A program made the position numbers and the translations under genes. A stretch of 64,000 nt of DNA from NCBI GenBank assembly GCA_030538235.1, contig JAUNUJ010000001.1, positions 170,978 to 234,977 on the forward strand. Direction: 5' to 3'. Below are positions 42,906-53,000 of this stretch, piece after piece. The DNA is from Alcaligenaceae bacterium (lineage in GTDB: Bacteria; Pseudomonadota; Gammaproteobacteria; Burkholderiales; Burkholderiaceae_B). Under the pieces are notes generated by a model. It was not told the origin of the DNA, did not search any database, and saw only the letters and a list, made by a program, of their open reading frames with translations. Within the stretch, counting starts at the first letter, position 1. Each line of letters begins with the position of its first letter.

Positions 42906-44510
42906 TTAGAAGTCGAATTGGTTCATTGTGTTGTCTTCACCAGAGGCTTTAAGTGCTGCATCACCTGAGAAGAATTCTTTGTGGTTATCACCGATGTCAG
43001 AACCGGCCATGTTCTGGTGTCTAACACATGCGATACCCTGACGAATTTCTTCACGCTGAACGCCTTTAACATAAGCAAGCATCGCTTCTTCACGAGAGAA
43101 GTAACCTTTGGCTAAGTTATCAGTTGATAGAGCTGCCGTGTGGTAAGTAGGTAATGTGATCAAGTGGTGGAAAATACCGGCTTGAGCAGAACCGTCTTTT
43201 TGGAAGCTGCTGATTAGCTCGTCGGCTTCGTTGCTTAAATCAGTACCATCGTACTCAACACTCATTAAACCTTCGCGATCGTAAGCAGAAACGTCTTTGC
43301 CTTCTTCTTGCCACTTATCAAATACTTGTTGACGGAAGTTTAGGGTCCAGTTGAACGATGGGCTGTTGTTGTAAACAAGCTTGGCGTTAGGAACAACGTC
43401 GCGAATACGGTCAACCATGGCTTTAATCTGACCAACGTGAGGCTTTTCAGTCTCAATCCAGATCATATCTGCACCGTTTTGTAGTGAGGTGATGCAGTCT
43501 AATACAACACGATCTTCACCGGTACCGGCACGGAACTGGAATAGGTTGCTAGCTAAACGCTTAGGACGTAATAATTTACCATCACGCTTAAGAATGATGT
43601 CACCATTGCCCAATTGGTCTGCAGAAATTTCTTCGCAATCTAAGAAGCTGTTGTATTGGTCGCCTAAATCACCCGGCTCGCTAGTGATAGCGATTTGTTT
43701 GGTTAGACCGGCACCTAAAGAGTCAGTACGGGCAACAATAACACCGTTAGGAATACCTAATTCTAGGAAAGCGTAACGTACAGCGTTGATTTTTGAGAGG
43801 AAGTCATTATGAGGAACAGTCACTTTACCGTCTTGGTGACCACATTGCTTCTCATCAGAAACTTGGTTTTCGATCTGAATAGCACAAGCACCAGCTTCGA
43901 TCATTTTCTTAGCTAATAAGTATGTCGCTTCTTCGTTACCGAAACCGGCGTCAATATCAGCAATAATCGGTACGATGTGAGTTTCGTGATTATTGATTTG
44001 CTCAATGATTTCAGCTTCTTTAGCAGAATCGCCGGCTTTGCGAGCAGCGTCTAAGGAAGTGAATAATAAGTCTAATTCGCGTGCATCAGCCTGACGCAAG
44101 AATGTGTAGAGTTCTTCAATTAGATCAGAAACTGAGGTTTTTTCATGCATAGATTGGTCAGGAAGAGGACCAAATTTAGAACGCATTGCAGCGACCATCC
44201 AGCCTGATAAGTATAAGTACTTTTTATCAGTGGTTTTGAAGTGCTTTTTGATGGAAATTAATTTTTGCTGAGCAATAAAACCGTGCCAGCAACCTAAAGA
44301 CTGAGTGTACTTTGATGGATCAGCATCGTACTCTTCCATGTCTTTACGCATGATATCAGCAGTGTAACGAGCGATATCTAAACCGTTTTGGAAACGATTC
44401 ATAATGCGCATACGAGCAACTGCATCAGCATTAATTGCGTTCCAGCCGGAACCGCCTTGGTTGATTTCCTCTTGAGCTTTTTGAACTTCAGCTTGATAGG
44501 TTTGAGTCAT
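42906..44510 (-). CDS. aceA: Isocitrate lyase
   Basis: From ATG 44510 (GGAGAG upstream) the product is 534 aa, matching the long Pseudomonas/Acinetobacter-type lyase. The active-site signature appears as EKQCGHQDGKVTVP (catalytic Cys in K-Q-C-G-H), with the metal ligand region PIIADIDAGFGNEEATYLL and WIETEKPHVGQI. It splits isocitrate into succinate and glyoxylate, the first step of the glyoxylate shunt. An in-frame ATG at 44561 has no ribosome site. Palindromes 80-145 bp upstream could bind its regulator. Confidence 0.95.
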   Translation of the reverse strand: MTQTYQAEVQKAQEEINQGGSGWNAINADAVARMRIMNRFQNGLDIARYTADIMRKDMEEYDADPSKYTQSLGCWHGFIAQQKLISIKKHFKTTDKKYLYLSGWMVAAMRSKFGPLPDQSMHEKTSVSDLIEELYTFLRQADARELDLLFTSLDAARKAGDSAKEAEIIEQINNHETHIVPIIADIDAGFGNEEATYLLAKKMIEAGACAIQIENQVSDEKQCGHQDGKVTVPHNDFLSKINAVRYAFLELGIPNGVIVARTDSLGAGLTKQIAITSEPGDLGDQYNSFLDCEEISADQLGNGDIILKRDGKLLRPKRLASNLFQFRAGTGEDRVVLDCITSLQNGADMIWIETEKPHVGQIKAMVDRIRDVVPNAKLVYNNSPSFNWTLNFRQQVFDKWQEEGKDVSAYDREGLMSVEYDGTDLSNEADELISSFQKDGSAQAGIFHHLITLPTYHTAALSTDNLAKGYFSREEAMLAYVKGVQREEIRQGIACVRHQNMAGSDIGDNHKEFFSGDAALKASGEDNTMNQFDF

Positions 44511-45338
44511 AACTACTCTCCGTTTATTAATAAAATAAAAAAATTGTTGCGTAGCAAGCATACTTGCTGAGCCAATCTACTTATTTTTGGTCTTATACAA
44601 GAGCTAAAGTCTTGTTGTGATTGGTTTATAGTTAGTCTTATATAAAACATAAGACTTATTGGTGCATAGCAATAAATTAACGTAAATTTAACCCTGTGTA
44701 AATAGCAATTTCCCTAAGTTTGATAAAACTAGGGTAAACCCCGTAGTTATTTGCTGCAAGGGGGTATTTTGAATTGTCAAAGACAAAAGGCTTAATGCAG
44801 TGTATTAGTGGATGGCGCCAAGGATAGCGTCTGCAAAAAACCAGTTGCTCTTCTATTTAGTTGTGGTGAATATACCAAGAAAACCATCGCTATGTGGGGA
44901 AGTGGGCTTAAATTTGAATATGGATGTTCTAATGTTTTTCAACATAGACATTTAATTAAAGGATGTTATATATTTTGCTTCTAACTTGGAAGCTCCTCAA
45001 TTGAGATTGATCTTTTTATCTAAGCTTGTTGTGCTTGTAGGGTATAGCTTTGTCGGTATTATTACTGGCATGGCAGGACATACAGCGCAGTGCCCCCTAT
45101 TATGAAACCGTTACGGCTAGCCGAAAATTAGCTTCAAGAACGAGCGCATGGGGATTGTATGGAATTTGAGACAGGGCATGATGCGATGGTAACGTCAGCG
45201 AAACTTTTGGTGACGATATGGTCTAATATTTAGACAGTGTTGTATGCATCATGGTGTGTTTTGTGCTGTGACTGTTATTTGCGGTTAATTTGTTTTTATC
45301 TTTTTTTATCTGATAAGACAGTACTTTCACAGCAAGCA
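44511..45338. other. ~830-bp noncoding region upstream of aceA
   Basis: No gene is supported. Short frames exist (for example a 39-codon frame starting near 45055) but lack ribosome sites and family signals. The first 150 bp hold palindromes that may regulate aceA. From ~44760 to 45330 I see no hairpins, repeats or RNA-like structure that I can defend; it may be a decayed gene. Confidence 0.4.
44591..44655. promoter_or_regulatory. Candidate operator dyads upstream of aceA
   Basis: GTCTTAT (44635-44641) and ATAAGAC (44649-44655) form a perfect 7-bp dyad; a second, imperfect palindrome TCTTATACAAGA lies at 44591-44602. Both share the half-site TCTTAT. The TCTTAT-n-ATAAGA shape resembles operators of GntR-type metabolic regulators. 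They sit 81-145 bp before the aceA start. Regulator identity is not visible. Confidence 0.5.
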
Positions 45339-45366
45339 TAAAAAAACCACTTCATAGCCGAAGTGG
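45339..45366 (-). terminator. Terminator of tRNA-Arg
   Basis: On the minus strand, CCACTTC and GAAGTGG form a 7-bp stem with a 6-nt loop, followed by seven Ts. A further CCACTTC copy at 45374-45380 allows an alternative longer pairing. Confidence 0.8.
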
Positions 45367-45391
45367 CCTTTTTGAAGTGGTTTTTTAAAAC

Positions 45392-45469
45392 TGGCGCGCC
45401 CGGCAGGAATTGAACCCACGACCTCTTGGTTCGTAGCCAAGCACTCTAATCCAACTGAGCTACGGGCGC
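45392..45469 (-). tRNA. tRNA-Arg (anticodon ACG)
   Basis: Reading the minus strand gives a complete cloverleaf: acceptor stem GCGCCCG / CGGGCGC, D arm GCTC / GAGT, anticodon stem CTTGG / CCAAG around the loop CTACGAA (anticodon ACG), variable loop AGGTC, T arm GTGGG / CCTGC around TTCAATT. Discriminator G and an encoded CCA end the gene at 45392. The A34 would be edited to inosine to read CGU, CGC and CGA. A terminator follows. Confidence 0.97.
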
Positions 45470-45522
45470 TTAATTTATAAGTATAGATCACATCATTGTG
45501 TTTGTGAAGACATTTACTTTAA

Positions 45523-45549
45523 AACAGCGCTGAAAACTTCAGTTCTGTT
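45523..45549. promoter_or_regulatory. 27-bp symmetric dyad upstream of copA
   Basis: The arms AACAG and CTGAA (45523-45534) are mirrored by TTCAG and CTGTT (45538-45549), with identical 2-bp gaps and a 3-bp centre. This double palindrome lies 75-101 bp before the copA start, between copA and the divergent tRNA gene. It does not match the CueR consensus; it could be an operator of another metal regulator. Confidence 0.5.
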
Positions 45550-45623
45550 GTTTTTAAGTTTGTTATCATAGTCAGTAGGTATATCTAATATATTTTATAT
45601 GTTTTTAAATTTTCTGAGGTTTT

Positions 45624-48221
45624 ATGAGTATTCGTAGTCGAGCCGATACGACCTCAAGTCCAAATCAGGAGCAAAGCAGCATGTCTACTAAGCATGTCAG
45701 TATGAGTATCGGTGGCATGACTTGTGCCTCTTGTGTCGCTCGAATAGAGCGTTTTGTTTCTCGCATGGATGGGGTAAAGTCAGTTAATGTCAACCTCACA
45801 ACCGAGAGAGCGGATATCACAATTGATCTTGCATCACCCACCACTGTCGATGATATTGAAGCGGTCATCAAAAAAGCAGGTTTTAGTGTTGAATCAGTGA
45901 GCATGAGCGGTCAAACGACGGCTGGCGCACATATTGCCCTAGGGGTTGGGGGGATGACTTGCGCTTCTTGCGTAGCCAGAGTGGAACGTTTTGTTGGTCG
46001 CATGGACGGCGTTAAATCAGTCGTTGTTAATTTGACTACAGAGCGTGCAGACATTGATTTAGAGCCTAACGCCGCAGTGAGTGCTGACGATATTATGGCG
46101 GTTATTAATAAGGCCGGTTTTGAAACCACCTTGCTCGATAATTCTGCACAGTCAACTGGTGAGGGATTAAGTGATGTTGTCGATAGTTCTTGGGTAGAGC
46201 AATTGTCAAAACGCAAAGAACAAGAAGAGGGTGTTTTAAAAAGGGATTTAATTATCGCTTTGATCCTGACGTTGCCGGTCTTTGTGTTAGAGATGGGTTC
46301 GCACCTGATTCCGCCAATGCATCATTGGGTTGTTAATTCCATTGGTCTTCAAAATAGCTGGTATTTTCAATTTGTTCTAACTACCTTAGTTTTACTCTTT
46401 CCGGGACGTCGTTTCTATGAAATCGGCATTCCAGCCCTGTTGCGGATGGGGCCGGACATGAATTCCCTAGTTGCCGTGGGGACTTTGGCGGCTTATGGTT
46501 TCTCAGTCGTTGCGACTTTCTTACCGTCTTTATTGCCAGAGGGTTCGGTGCATGTTTATTATGAATCGGCTGCGGTGATTGTGACTTTGATTCTGTTCGG
46601 GCGTTATTTGGAAGCACGAGCCAAGGGTCGCACCTCAGAAGCGATTCAACGTTTAGTCGGACTACAACCCAAAGAAGCGAGAGTGCAACGAGACGGGCAA
46701 TGGGTGCAAATTCCAATCCGTGAGGTGCAGGTCGGCGATGTGATTCAGGTTCGTCCCGGTGAACGTATTGCTGTGGATGGTCTATTACTCGAAGGTCAAA
46801 GTTTTGTTGATGAGTCAATGATCAGTGGTGAGCCCATCCCGGTAGAAAAAACCACGGCTAGTGAGTTAGTAGGGGGAACTGTGAATCAGCAAGGTTCATT
46901 TACTTTTAAAGCAACTGCGGTGGGTGATAAGACAGTTTTATCTCAGATCATCAATTTAGTTGAACAAGCGCAGGGCTCCAAGTTACCAATACAGTCCGTG
47001 GTTAATCGTGTGACCTATTGGTTTGTACCGACTGTTATTGGGTTGGCCTTACTAACGTTTTTAGTATGGATGATTTTTGGTCCAAGTCCAGCCTTAACCT
47101 TTGCGATTGTGAATGCAGTGGCTGTATTGATTATTGCTTGTCCCTGTGCGATGGGTTTAGCCACACCAACTTCGATTATGGTGGGGACCGGCCGTGGCGC
47201 TGAGATGGGGGTGTTGTTTCGTAAAGGCGAGGCTTTACAAACCCTTAGAGACGCCAAGGTAGTGGCCGTGGACAAGACCGGCACCTTGACTCTGGGGCGA
47301 CCGACGATGACTGATTTGGAACTGACTGAGGGCTTTGAGCGTCTTGACGTGTTGACTCTAATCGCTTCGGTTGAGCAACAATCTGAGCATCCTATTGCCC
47401 ACGCCATCGTACAGGCAGCTGAGGCAGAGGGGGCGGTATTAGCACCTATTACTCAGTTTGAGTCCATTACCGGCATGGGAGTCAGAGCACAAGTTCATGG
47501 TAGCAAGGTGGAAATTGGGGCGGATCGCTTTATGCGTTCTTTGGCTTTGGAGCCCAGTCGCTTTGACGAGATCGCGTTACGTCTTGCGGCTGAGGGCAAA
47601 TCGCCCATGTATGCAGCAATTGATGGTAAGTTGGCAGCCATTATTGCTGTGTCTGACCCGATAAAAGACAGTACGCCAGAGGCGATTAAAGCCTTACATG
47701 ATTTAGGCCTTAAAGTCGTGATGATTACCGGTGATAAACAACAGACGGCCGAAGCCATTGCCAAGCGTCTGGATATTGATCAAGTAATTGCAGAGGTTCT
47801 GCCTGAGGGTAAACTTGACCAAATTAAAGCTTTGCGTGCGCAATATGGGGCAGTGGCTTTTGTCGGGGATGGGATTAATGACGCGCCTGCTTTAGCCGAG
47901 GCAGATGTCGGTATTGCTATTGGGACCGGAACGGATGTGGCGATGGAAGCAGCTGATGTGGTTTTAATGTCCGGCAGCCTAAAGGGTGTACCAAATGCGA
48001 TAGCTTTGTCAAAAGCGACCATCAAAAATATTCATCAGAATTTATTTTGGGCCTTTGCCTATAACACCGCATTGGTTCCGGTTGCTGCAGGTGTTTTGTA
48101 TCCTGCTTATGGGATTTTACTATCACCGATGTTTGCTGCGGGAGCGATGGCATTATCCAGTATCTTTGTTTTGAGTAATGCCTTGCGCTTAAAAACCTTT
48201 AAAGCACCGGTGCTTGATTAA
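45624..48221 (+). CDS. copA: Copper-exporting P1B-type ATPase
   Basis: An 865-aa copper pump. Two N-terminal heavy-metal domains each carry GMTCASC (Cys34/37 and Cys113/116). The core holds the phosphatase motif SGEP (~401), the membrane metal site CPC (506-508, in [12 protein letters not shown]), the phosphorylated Asp550 in DKTGT, the HP motif in SEHPIA, and the hinge [10 protein letters not shown]. It exports Cu(I) across the inner membrane using ATP. A short Ser/Thr-rich N-terminal tail (~1-22) precedes the first domain. GAGG precedes the ATG. No cueR or copper chaperone gene is adjacent. Confidence 0.95.
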   Translation: MSIRSRADTTSSPNQEQSSMSTKHVSMSIGGMTCASCVARIERFVSRMDGVKSVNVNLTTERADITIDLASPTTVDDIEAVIKKAGFSVESVSMSGQTTAGAHIALGVGGMTCASCVARVERFVGRMDGVKSVVVNLTTERADIDLEPNAAVSADDIMAVINKAGFETTLLDNSAQSTGEGLSDVVDSSWVEQLSKRKEQEEGVLKRDLIIALILTLPVFVLEMGSHLIPPMHHWVVNSIGLQNSWYFQFVLTTLVLLFPGRRFYEIGIPALLRMGPDMNSLVAVGTLAAYGFSVVATFLPSLLPEGSVHVYYESAAVIVTLILFGRYLEARAKGRTSEAIQRLVGLQPKEARVQRDGQWVQIPIREVQVGDVIQVRPGERIAVDGLLLEGQSFVDESMISGEPIPVEKTTASELVGGTVNQQGSFTFKATAVGDKTVLSQIINLVEQAQGSKLPIQSVVNRVTYWFVPTVIGLALLTFLVWMIFGPSPALTFAIVNAVAVLIIACPCAMGLATPTSIMVGTGRGAEMGVLFRKGEALQTLRDAKVVAVDKTGTLTLGRPTMTDLELTEGFERLDVLTLIASVEQQSEHPIAHAIVQAAEAEGAVLAPITQFESITGMGVRAQVHGSKVEIGADRFMRSLALEPSRFDEIALRLAAEGKSPMYAAIDGKLAAIIAVSDPIKDSTPEAIKALHDLGLKVVMITGDKQQTAEAIAKRLDIDQVIAEVLPEGKLDQIKALRAQYGAVAFVGDGINDAPALAEADVGIAIGTGTDVAMEAADVVLMSGSLKGVPNAIALSKATIKNIHQNLFWAFAYNTALVPVAAGVLYPAYGILLSPMFAAGAMALSSIFVLSNALRLKTFKAPVLD

Positions 48222-48224
48222 AAA

Positions 48225-48266
48225 TTAGGGGTGATATAATTTAAAATTAAACTTTATCACCCCTAA
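48225..48266. terminator. Bidirectional terminator between copA and lexA
   Basis: A perfect 12-bp stem TTAGGGGTGATA / TATCACCCCTAA with an 18-nt AT-rich loop, flanked by A-rich and T-rich sequence. It ends the convergent copA and lexA transcripts. Confidence 0.8.
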
Positions 48267-48298
48267 TTCTATCTACGAGAATTTAACAATGTAATTAG

Positions 48299-48955
48299 TT
48301 AGTTAAGACTTCTAATTAAACCGACTGCTAAACCCTCAATAGCAAACTCATCTTGTGGCGTCACGATAATCGGTTCAAAGTTTTGGTTTTCAGCTATCAA
48401 AGAGATGATTTTATTGCCTTTTTCAAAACGTTTGACAGTAACCTCGTCATTGATGCGGGCAACGACTATCTGGCCATTGCGTGCTGATTCGGTTTTCTTG
48501 ACAGCCAGTAAATCACCGTCATAAATACCAATATCAATCATGGATTCACCACGCACACGCAGAAGATAATCTGCTTTGTCTTCAAACATGGCGGGGTCTA
48601 CTGGGATTTCTTTTTCGATATGCTCCTGAGCCAGGATAGGACTACCTGCAGCCACCCGCCCAATTAGCGGTAGGGTAGTGAGATTATCTAATAGTGTAGA
48701 GCTGATAACATCACTGTCTTGCTGATGCGAATCCTCTAAATCAGGATTTAAACGAATGCCGCGTGAAGTCCCGGGAGTGAGGATAATCGCGCCTTTTTTG
48801 GCTAAGGCCTTGAGATGGTCTTCGGCGGCATTTGCCGAACGGAAACCTAAGCTCTTAGCAATCTCAGCACGCGTAGGTGGAAAGCCGGTGCGACGGATAT
48901 TGCTTTGAATTAGATCAAAGACTTCTTGCTGTCTGGCGGTGAGTTTTATGTTCAT
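48299..48955 (-). CDS. lexA: SOS regulator LexA
   Basis: A 218-aa repressor-protease. Residues 1-70 are the winged-helix DNA-binding domain ([39 protein letters not shown]). The self-cleavage bond Ala103-Gly104 lies in VAAGSPI, and the catalytic pair is Ser138 (RGESM) and Lys175 (EVTVKRF), spaced 37 residues as in E. coli. It represses SOS genes until RecA filaments trigger its cleavage. A perfect LexA box 24 bp before its start shows autoregulation. Confidence 0.96.
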   Translation of the reverse strand: MNIKLTARQQEVFDLIQSNIRRTGFPPTRAEIAKSLGFRSANAAEDHLKALAKKGAIILTPGTSRGIRLNPDLEDSHQQDSDVISSTLLDNLTTLPLIGRVAAGSPILAQEHIEKEIPVDPAMFEDKADYLLRVRGESMIDIGIYDGDLLAVKKTESARNGQIVVARINDEVTVKRFEKGNKIISLIAENQNFEPIIVTPQDEFAIEGLAVGLIRSLN

Positions 48956-48978
48956 ATCACTCCAGGATAAAAAAATGA

Positions 48979-48994
48979 CTGTACGTATATACAG
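48979..48994. promoter_or_regulatory. LexA (SOS) box of lexA
   Basis: CTGT-ACGTATAT-ACAG, a perfect match to CTGT-N8-ACAG, inside a wider 10-bp symmetric dyad (AAATGACTGT / ACAGTCATTT). It lies 24 bp upstream of the lexA ATG. Confidence 0.92.
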
Positions 48995-49050
48995 TCATTT
49001 TCTATCATAATGCCGATAAATGCAAGTCCTATTTGAAGCCGTCGTATATC

Positions 49051-50250
49051 TTATAGGACAGCAGCGATGGCTTTGGCAACATAATCGATATTTGTTGAGT
49101 TAAGTGCAGCGACACAAATGCGACCAGAACCGACGGCATAGATGCCAAACTCCTCGCGTAAGCGCTCGACTTGTTGTTTGGTGAGACCGGAGTAGGAGAA
49201 CATACCATTTTGCGTTAAGACAAAGTCGAAATCTTGCTCAACACCGGCATCCTTGATTTTTTGAACCAGTTGCTCGCGCATGGCTTGAATACGTACACGC
49301 ATCTCGCCCAGTTCGTCTTCCCACGTTTTAAAGAGTTCCGGTGAATTAAGTACCGTAGCCACTACTGTCGCGCCATGAGTAGGCGGGTTTGAGTAGTTGG
49401 TACGAATGACGGTTTTGACCTGACTTAAGACCTTTTCGGCTAATTCTTTGGTTTTTGTGGTGAGGGTTAAGGCACCCACACGCTCACCGTAGAGCGAGAA
49501 TGATTTGGAAAAAGAAGAGCTGACCAGTATCTCGACACCTGCCTCAGCAAATAGACGAACGACCTTAGCATCTTCCTCTAGACCTGCGCCGAAACCCTGG
49601 TAGGCAATATCCAGAAATGGAATTAGTTGACGGGATTGAATGATTTCTAATAGCTCTTGCCATTGCTCCATGCTTGGGTCAACACCGGTTGGGTTGTGAC
49701 AGCATGCATGTAAAATCAGGATGCTTTTTGGAGGTAGACTCTCGAAGTGAGCCTTTAACGCCGCAAAGTCTAAACCGTGAGTTTCTGCTGAGTAATAGGG
49801 ATAGTTTTCTACCTTGAAACCAGCCTTTTCGAAAATGGCACGGTGATTTTGCCAGCTCGGATCGCTGATATAGACGGTGGAGTCAGGGACAAGAGTCTTA
49901 AGGAAATCGGCACCGATTTTGAGGGCGCCGGTACCACCGATAGACTCAACGGTCACCGCACGACCCTCGGCTATCACAGGAGAATCACGACCTAGAAGTA
50001 GGGCTTGGGCACCTTTGTTATAAGTAGCTAAACCATCAATAGGTAAGTAGCCACGTGGCTTGGCACCATCAAATTGTTGCTGTTCAGCTGTGCGAACGGC
50101 CTTGAGTAAGGGTAAGCGACCACTGTCGTCACTATAAACGCCAATCCCTAAATTAACTTTTTCTGGGCGGGTATCGGCGTTAAACTGTTCGTTAAGACCT
50201 AAAATGGGATCGCGTGGAGCCATTTCCACGTTCTGGTAGAGACTACTCAT
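49051..50250 (-). CDS. tyrB: Aromatic/aspartate aminotransferase (TyrB/AspC type)
   Basis: A 399-aa class I aminotransferase. The opening VEMAPRDPILGLNEQFNAD and NLGIGVYSDDSG, the PLP lysine in SSSFSKSFSLYGERVG, the Asn-Pro-Thr loop HNPTGVDPS, and the C-terminal RICVAALN arginine are the AspC/TyrB pattern. It moves amino groups between aspartate, tyrosine or phenylalanine and 2-oxoglutarate; the two specificities cannot be separated by eye. The start is ATG 50250 behind AGGTG; an in-frame start at 50331 would add an unlikely Cys/Phe-rich leader. Divergent from uvrB, as in many Burkholderiales. Confidence 0.9.
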   Translation of the reverse strand: MSSLYQNVEMAPRDPILGLNEQFNADTRPEKVNLGIGVYSDDSGRLPLLKAVRTAEQQQFDGAKPRGYLPIDGLATYNKGAQALLLGRDSPVIAEGRAVTVESIGGTGALKIGADFLKTLVPDSTVYISDPSWQNHRAIFEKAGFKVENYPYYSAETHGLDFAALKAHFESLPPKSILILHACCHNPTGVDPSMEQWQELLEIIQSRQLIPFLDIAYQGFGAGLEEDAKVVRLFAEAGVEILVSSSFSKSFSLYGERVGALTLTTKTKELAEKVLSQVKTVIRTNYSNPPTHGATVVATVLNSPELFKTWEDELGEMRVRIQAMREQLVQKIKDAGVEQDFDFVLTQNGMFSYSGLTKQQVERLREEFGIYAVGSGRICVAALNSTNIDYVAKAIAAVL

Positions 50251-50344
50251 CGTATGTACACACCTGATTTTTGAAAAAAAAGAATAAAAAAGCGATAATA
50301 AAAGATTGCCTTTAAGGCACATCCATATCAATTAATTATAGCAA

Positions 50345-52372
50345 ATGAGCCAAGCAAGATTCCTAGAATTTCCTAATAGCCCTTTTCAGCTCTATCAACC
50401 ATTTCCTCCCGCGGGTGATCAACCTGCAGCGATTGATGCCTTGGTAGAGGGGATAGATGATGGCTTAATGTTTCAAACATTGTTAGGTGTTACCGGTTCC
50501 GGTAAGACCTATACCATGGCCAATACCATTGCCCGTTTAGGTAGACCGGCGTTAATTTTGGCGCCCAATAAAACCCTAGCGGCTCAGCTCTATGCGGAGA
50601 TGCGTGAGTTCTTCCCGCGCAACGCGGTTGAGTATTTTGTCTCTTACTATGATTACTACCAACCGGAGGCCTATGTACCGGCGCGTGATTTGTTTATTGA
50701 AAAGGATTCCTCGGTCAATGAGCATATTGAGCAAATGCGTTTGTCAGCAACCAAAAGTCTCTTAGAGCGACGCGATACCATTGTCGTGGGTACCGTTTCG
50801 ACCATTTATGGTATTGGTAATCAAAGTGATTATCACGCCATGATTTTATTGATCAGGAGAGGCGATGAAATTCCTCGTAATGAGCTCCTAGCCCGTTTAG
50901 TCGCGATGCAATATGAACGTAATGATATGGAGTTCAGTCGTGGTACTTTTAGAGTTCGCGGTGATGTGATTGATGTTTTCCCTTCGGAGAACGCCGAGTT
51001 AGCGGTTCGTCTAAGTATGTTCGATGATGAGATTGAGACCATCGAGCTTTTTGATCCATTGACCGGCAAAGTACGTCAGGAAATCCCGCGTTTTACGATT
51101 TACCCTAGCTCTCACTTTGTGACGCCTCGAGAGACTATTTTACGGGCGATAGAAACAATCAAAGAGGAGTTGCGAGAGCGTAAACAGTATTACTACGATC
51201 AGGGCATGTTGGTTGAAGCACAACGTATTGAACAGCGCACTTTATTTGACCTCGAAATGATGCAAGAGCTTGGTTTCTGTAAGGGCATTGAAAACTACTC
51301 CAGACATTTATCAGGTGCCGCACCGGGCGAACCGCCAGCCACCTTAATTGATTATTTACCCCAAGATGCCTTAATGTTTTTTGATGAGAGTCATGTGATG
51401 ATGGGGCAATTGCGGGGGATGTATCGTGGTGACCGTTCGCGCAAAGAAACCTTGGTGCAATTCGGTTTTAGATTGCCGTCGGCTTTGGATAATAGACCTT
51501 TAAAAATCGAAGAATTTGAGCAACGCATGCGTCAAAGCGTCTTTGTTTCCGCAACCCCTGCCGATTATGAAAAAGAGCGTTCTGATCAGGTAGTGGAGCA
51601 AGTGGTGCGACCGACCGGTTTAGTGGACCCCATTGTTGAAGTCAGACCGGCCTTGACTCAGGTTGATGATTTATTAGGTGAGGCCAAAGAACGTATTGCT
51701 GTGGGTGAACGTGTTTTAGTCACTACCTTAACTAAGCGTATGGCAGAGGATTTAACCGAGTATTTAGAGGAAAATGGACTCAAGGTTCGGTATTTGCACT
51801 CTGATATTGACACTGTTGAACGAGTGGAAATTATTCGAGATTTGCGCTTGGGCACTTTTGATGTCTTGGTGGGGATTAACTTACTAAGAGAGGGTCTGGA
51901 TATCCCGGAGGTTTCCTTGGTGGCGATTTTAGATGCGGACAAAGAGGGGTTTTTACGTTCCGATCGTAGTTTGATTCAGACCATTGGTCGTGCAGCTCGT
52001 AACCTAAACGGTAAAGCCATTTTATATGCCGATCGGGTGACTGATTCAATGGCGCGAGCGATTGATGAGACCGAGCGTCGTCGTATCAAACAAGTCAGTT
52101 TTAACGAAGAGCATGGGATTACGCCGGTCGGTGTGCACAAAAAGGTCAAAGAAATGATCGATGGCGTGATGGCGCCCGTTGATGAACCGATATCTTCAAT
52201 TCAAATTGATGATCTGAAACGCTTTGTTAATGATGAAAAAGCGTTGAGTCGTGAACTTAAGCGTCTTGAAAAAGCGATGATGGATCATGCTAAAAATCTG
52301 GAGTTTGAAGAAGCGGCTGCAGTTCGTGACCAATTGCAAAGGCTTAAGCAAGAAGTTTTGTTAAACTCCTAA
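50345..52372 (+). CDS. uvrB: Excinuclease ABC subunit B
   Basis: A 675-aa nucleotide-excision-repair helicase. Walker A is [13 protein letters not shown] (~residue 43), the damage-probing beta-hairpin starts at [14 protein letters not shown], later motifs are [35 protein letters not shown] and QTIGRAARN, and the C-terminal UVR domain ([24 protein letters not shown]) binds UvrC. All parts are intact. I see no LexA box in the 94 bp between it and tyrB. Confidence 0.97.
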   Translation: MSQARFLEFPNSPFQLYQPFPPAGDQPAAIDALVEGIDDGLMFQTLLGVTGSGKTYTMANTIARLGRPALILAPNKTLAAQLYAEMREFFPRNAVEYFVSYYDYYQPEAYVPARDLFIEKDSSVNEHIEQMRLSATKSLLERRDTIVVGTVSTIYGIGNQSDYHAMILLIRRGDEIPRNELLARLVAMQYERNDMEFSRGTFRVRGDVIDVFPSENAELAVRLSMFDDEIETIELFDPLTGKVRQEIPRFTIYPSSHFVTPRETILRAIETIKEELRERKQYYYDQGMLVEAQRIEQRTLFDLEMMQELGFCKGIENYSRHLSGAAPGEPPATLIDYLPQDALMFFDESHVMMGQLRGMYRGDRSRKETLVQFGFRLPSALDNRPLKIEEFEQRMRQSVFVSATPADYEKERSDQVVEQVVRPTGLVDPIVEVRPALTQVDDLLGEAKERIAVGERVLVTTLTKRMAEDLTEYLEENGLKVRYLHSDIDTVERVEIIRDLRLGTFDVLVGINLLREGLDIPEVSLVAILDADKEGFLRSDRSLIQTIGRAARNLNGKAILYADRVTDSMARAIDETERRRIKQVSFNEEHGITPVGVHKKVKEMIDGVMAPVDEPISSIQIDDLKRFVNDEKALSRELKRLEKAMMDHAKNLEFEEAAAVRDQLQRLKQEVLLNS

Positions 52373-52442
52373 GAGCCTTCTGATGTTGTTCGACTAATCC
52401 ATGTATTATTAGTTGTTTAATTGTTTTATGAATTTTTAATCA

Positions 52443-52982
52443 ATGCGTATTAATTCGCTCTCAAAGAAAATAATCGTTGTTGTTGCTGCAGTTACCTTTA
52501 CTTTGGTGGCATTAGCCGGCTTAATCCCACAAAAAGACCAACTACCTGAAAACTCGCCTCTTGTTCCTAGTGAGATTGAAGATAGCGAGGGCTTGAGTAA
52601 GCAGCGACAAGAGGAAATAATTGTTCGTTCATTAACGAATTTTTCTCATGATATCGATAATGATTTATTAGCTGGTGTGCAGTATACCGGCTATATTAAG
52701 GGTGCGGGCAATGCGATTTTCCGCTTACATGCTCAAGCGCAACAGGAATTGGTGGCTGAGTTAGCAGGTCAGGAGAGCCAACTGTTTGAGTTGCTATTAT
52801 TTAGTAATATCACTAGCAGTGTAGTTACTTTAATTAGTGGTGAACCTTACAAAATACCTGATACCGGACTCTATGAAATACGTATTGTCTTTCGCAGTCA
52901 TATTGAAACCATTCAGGCAGCAGAGGCTGAGAATCAAGAGGCCGTACCTCAGGTATTTAATTTAAGCTTAAAGTTGCAATAA
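52443..52982 (+). CDS. Hypothetical membrane-anchored periplasmic protein
   Basis: A 179-aa protein with one N-terminal hydrophobic segment (residues ~9-27) without a clear cleavage site, so probably a signal anchor with the rest in the periplasm. The part after ~75 looks like beta-sandwich sequence (GNAIFRLHAQAQQELVAEL, DTGLYEIRIVF), loosely reminiscent of bacterial pre-peptidase C-terminal domains; that likeness is weak. It is 70 bp after uvrB and 18 bp before the DUF2478 gene, so it may be cotranscribed with both. Family not recognised. Confidence 0.6.
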   Translation: MRINSLSKKIIVVVAAVTFTLVALAGLIPQKDQLPENSPLVPSEIEDSEGLSKQRQEEIIVRSLTNFSHDIDNDLLAGVQYTGYIKGAGNAIFRLHAQAQQELVAELAGQESQLFELLLFSNITSSVVTLISGEPYKIPDTGLYEIRIVFRSHIETIQAAEAENQEAVPQVFNLSLKLQ

Positions 52983-53000
52983 TTTTTTAGTGAGATGTTC

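Noticed and set aside
45055-45175. A 39-codon frame in the aceA-tRNA gap
   Set aside because: It starts with TTG, has no ribosome site and no recognisable signal; not convincing as a gene.
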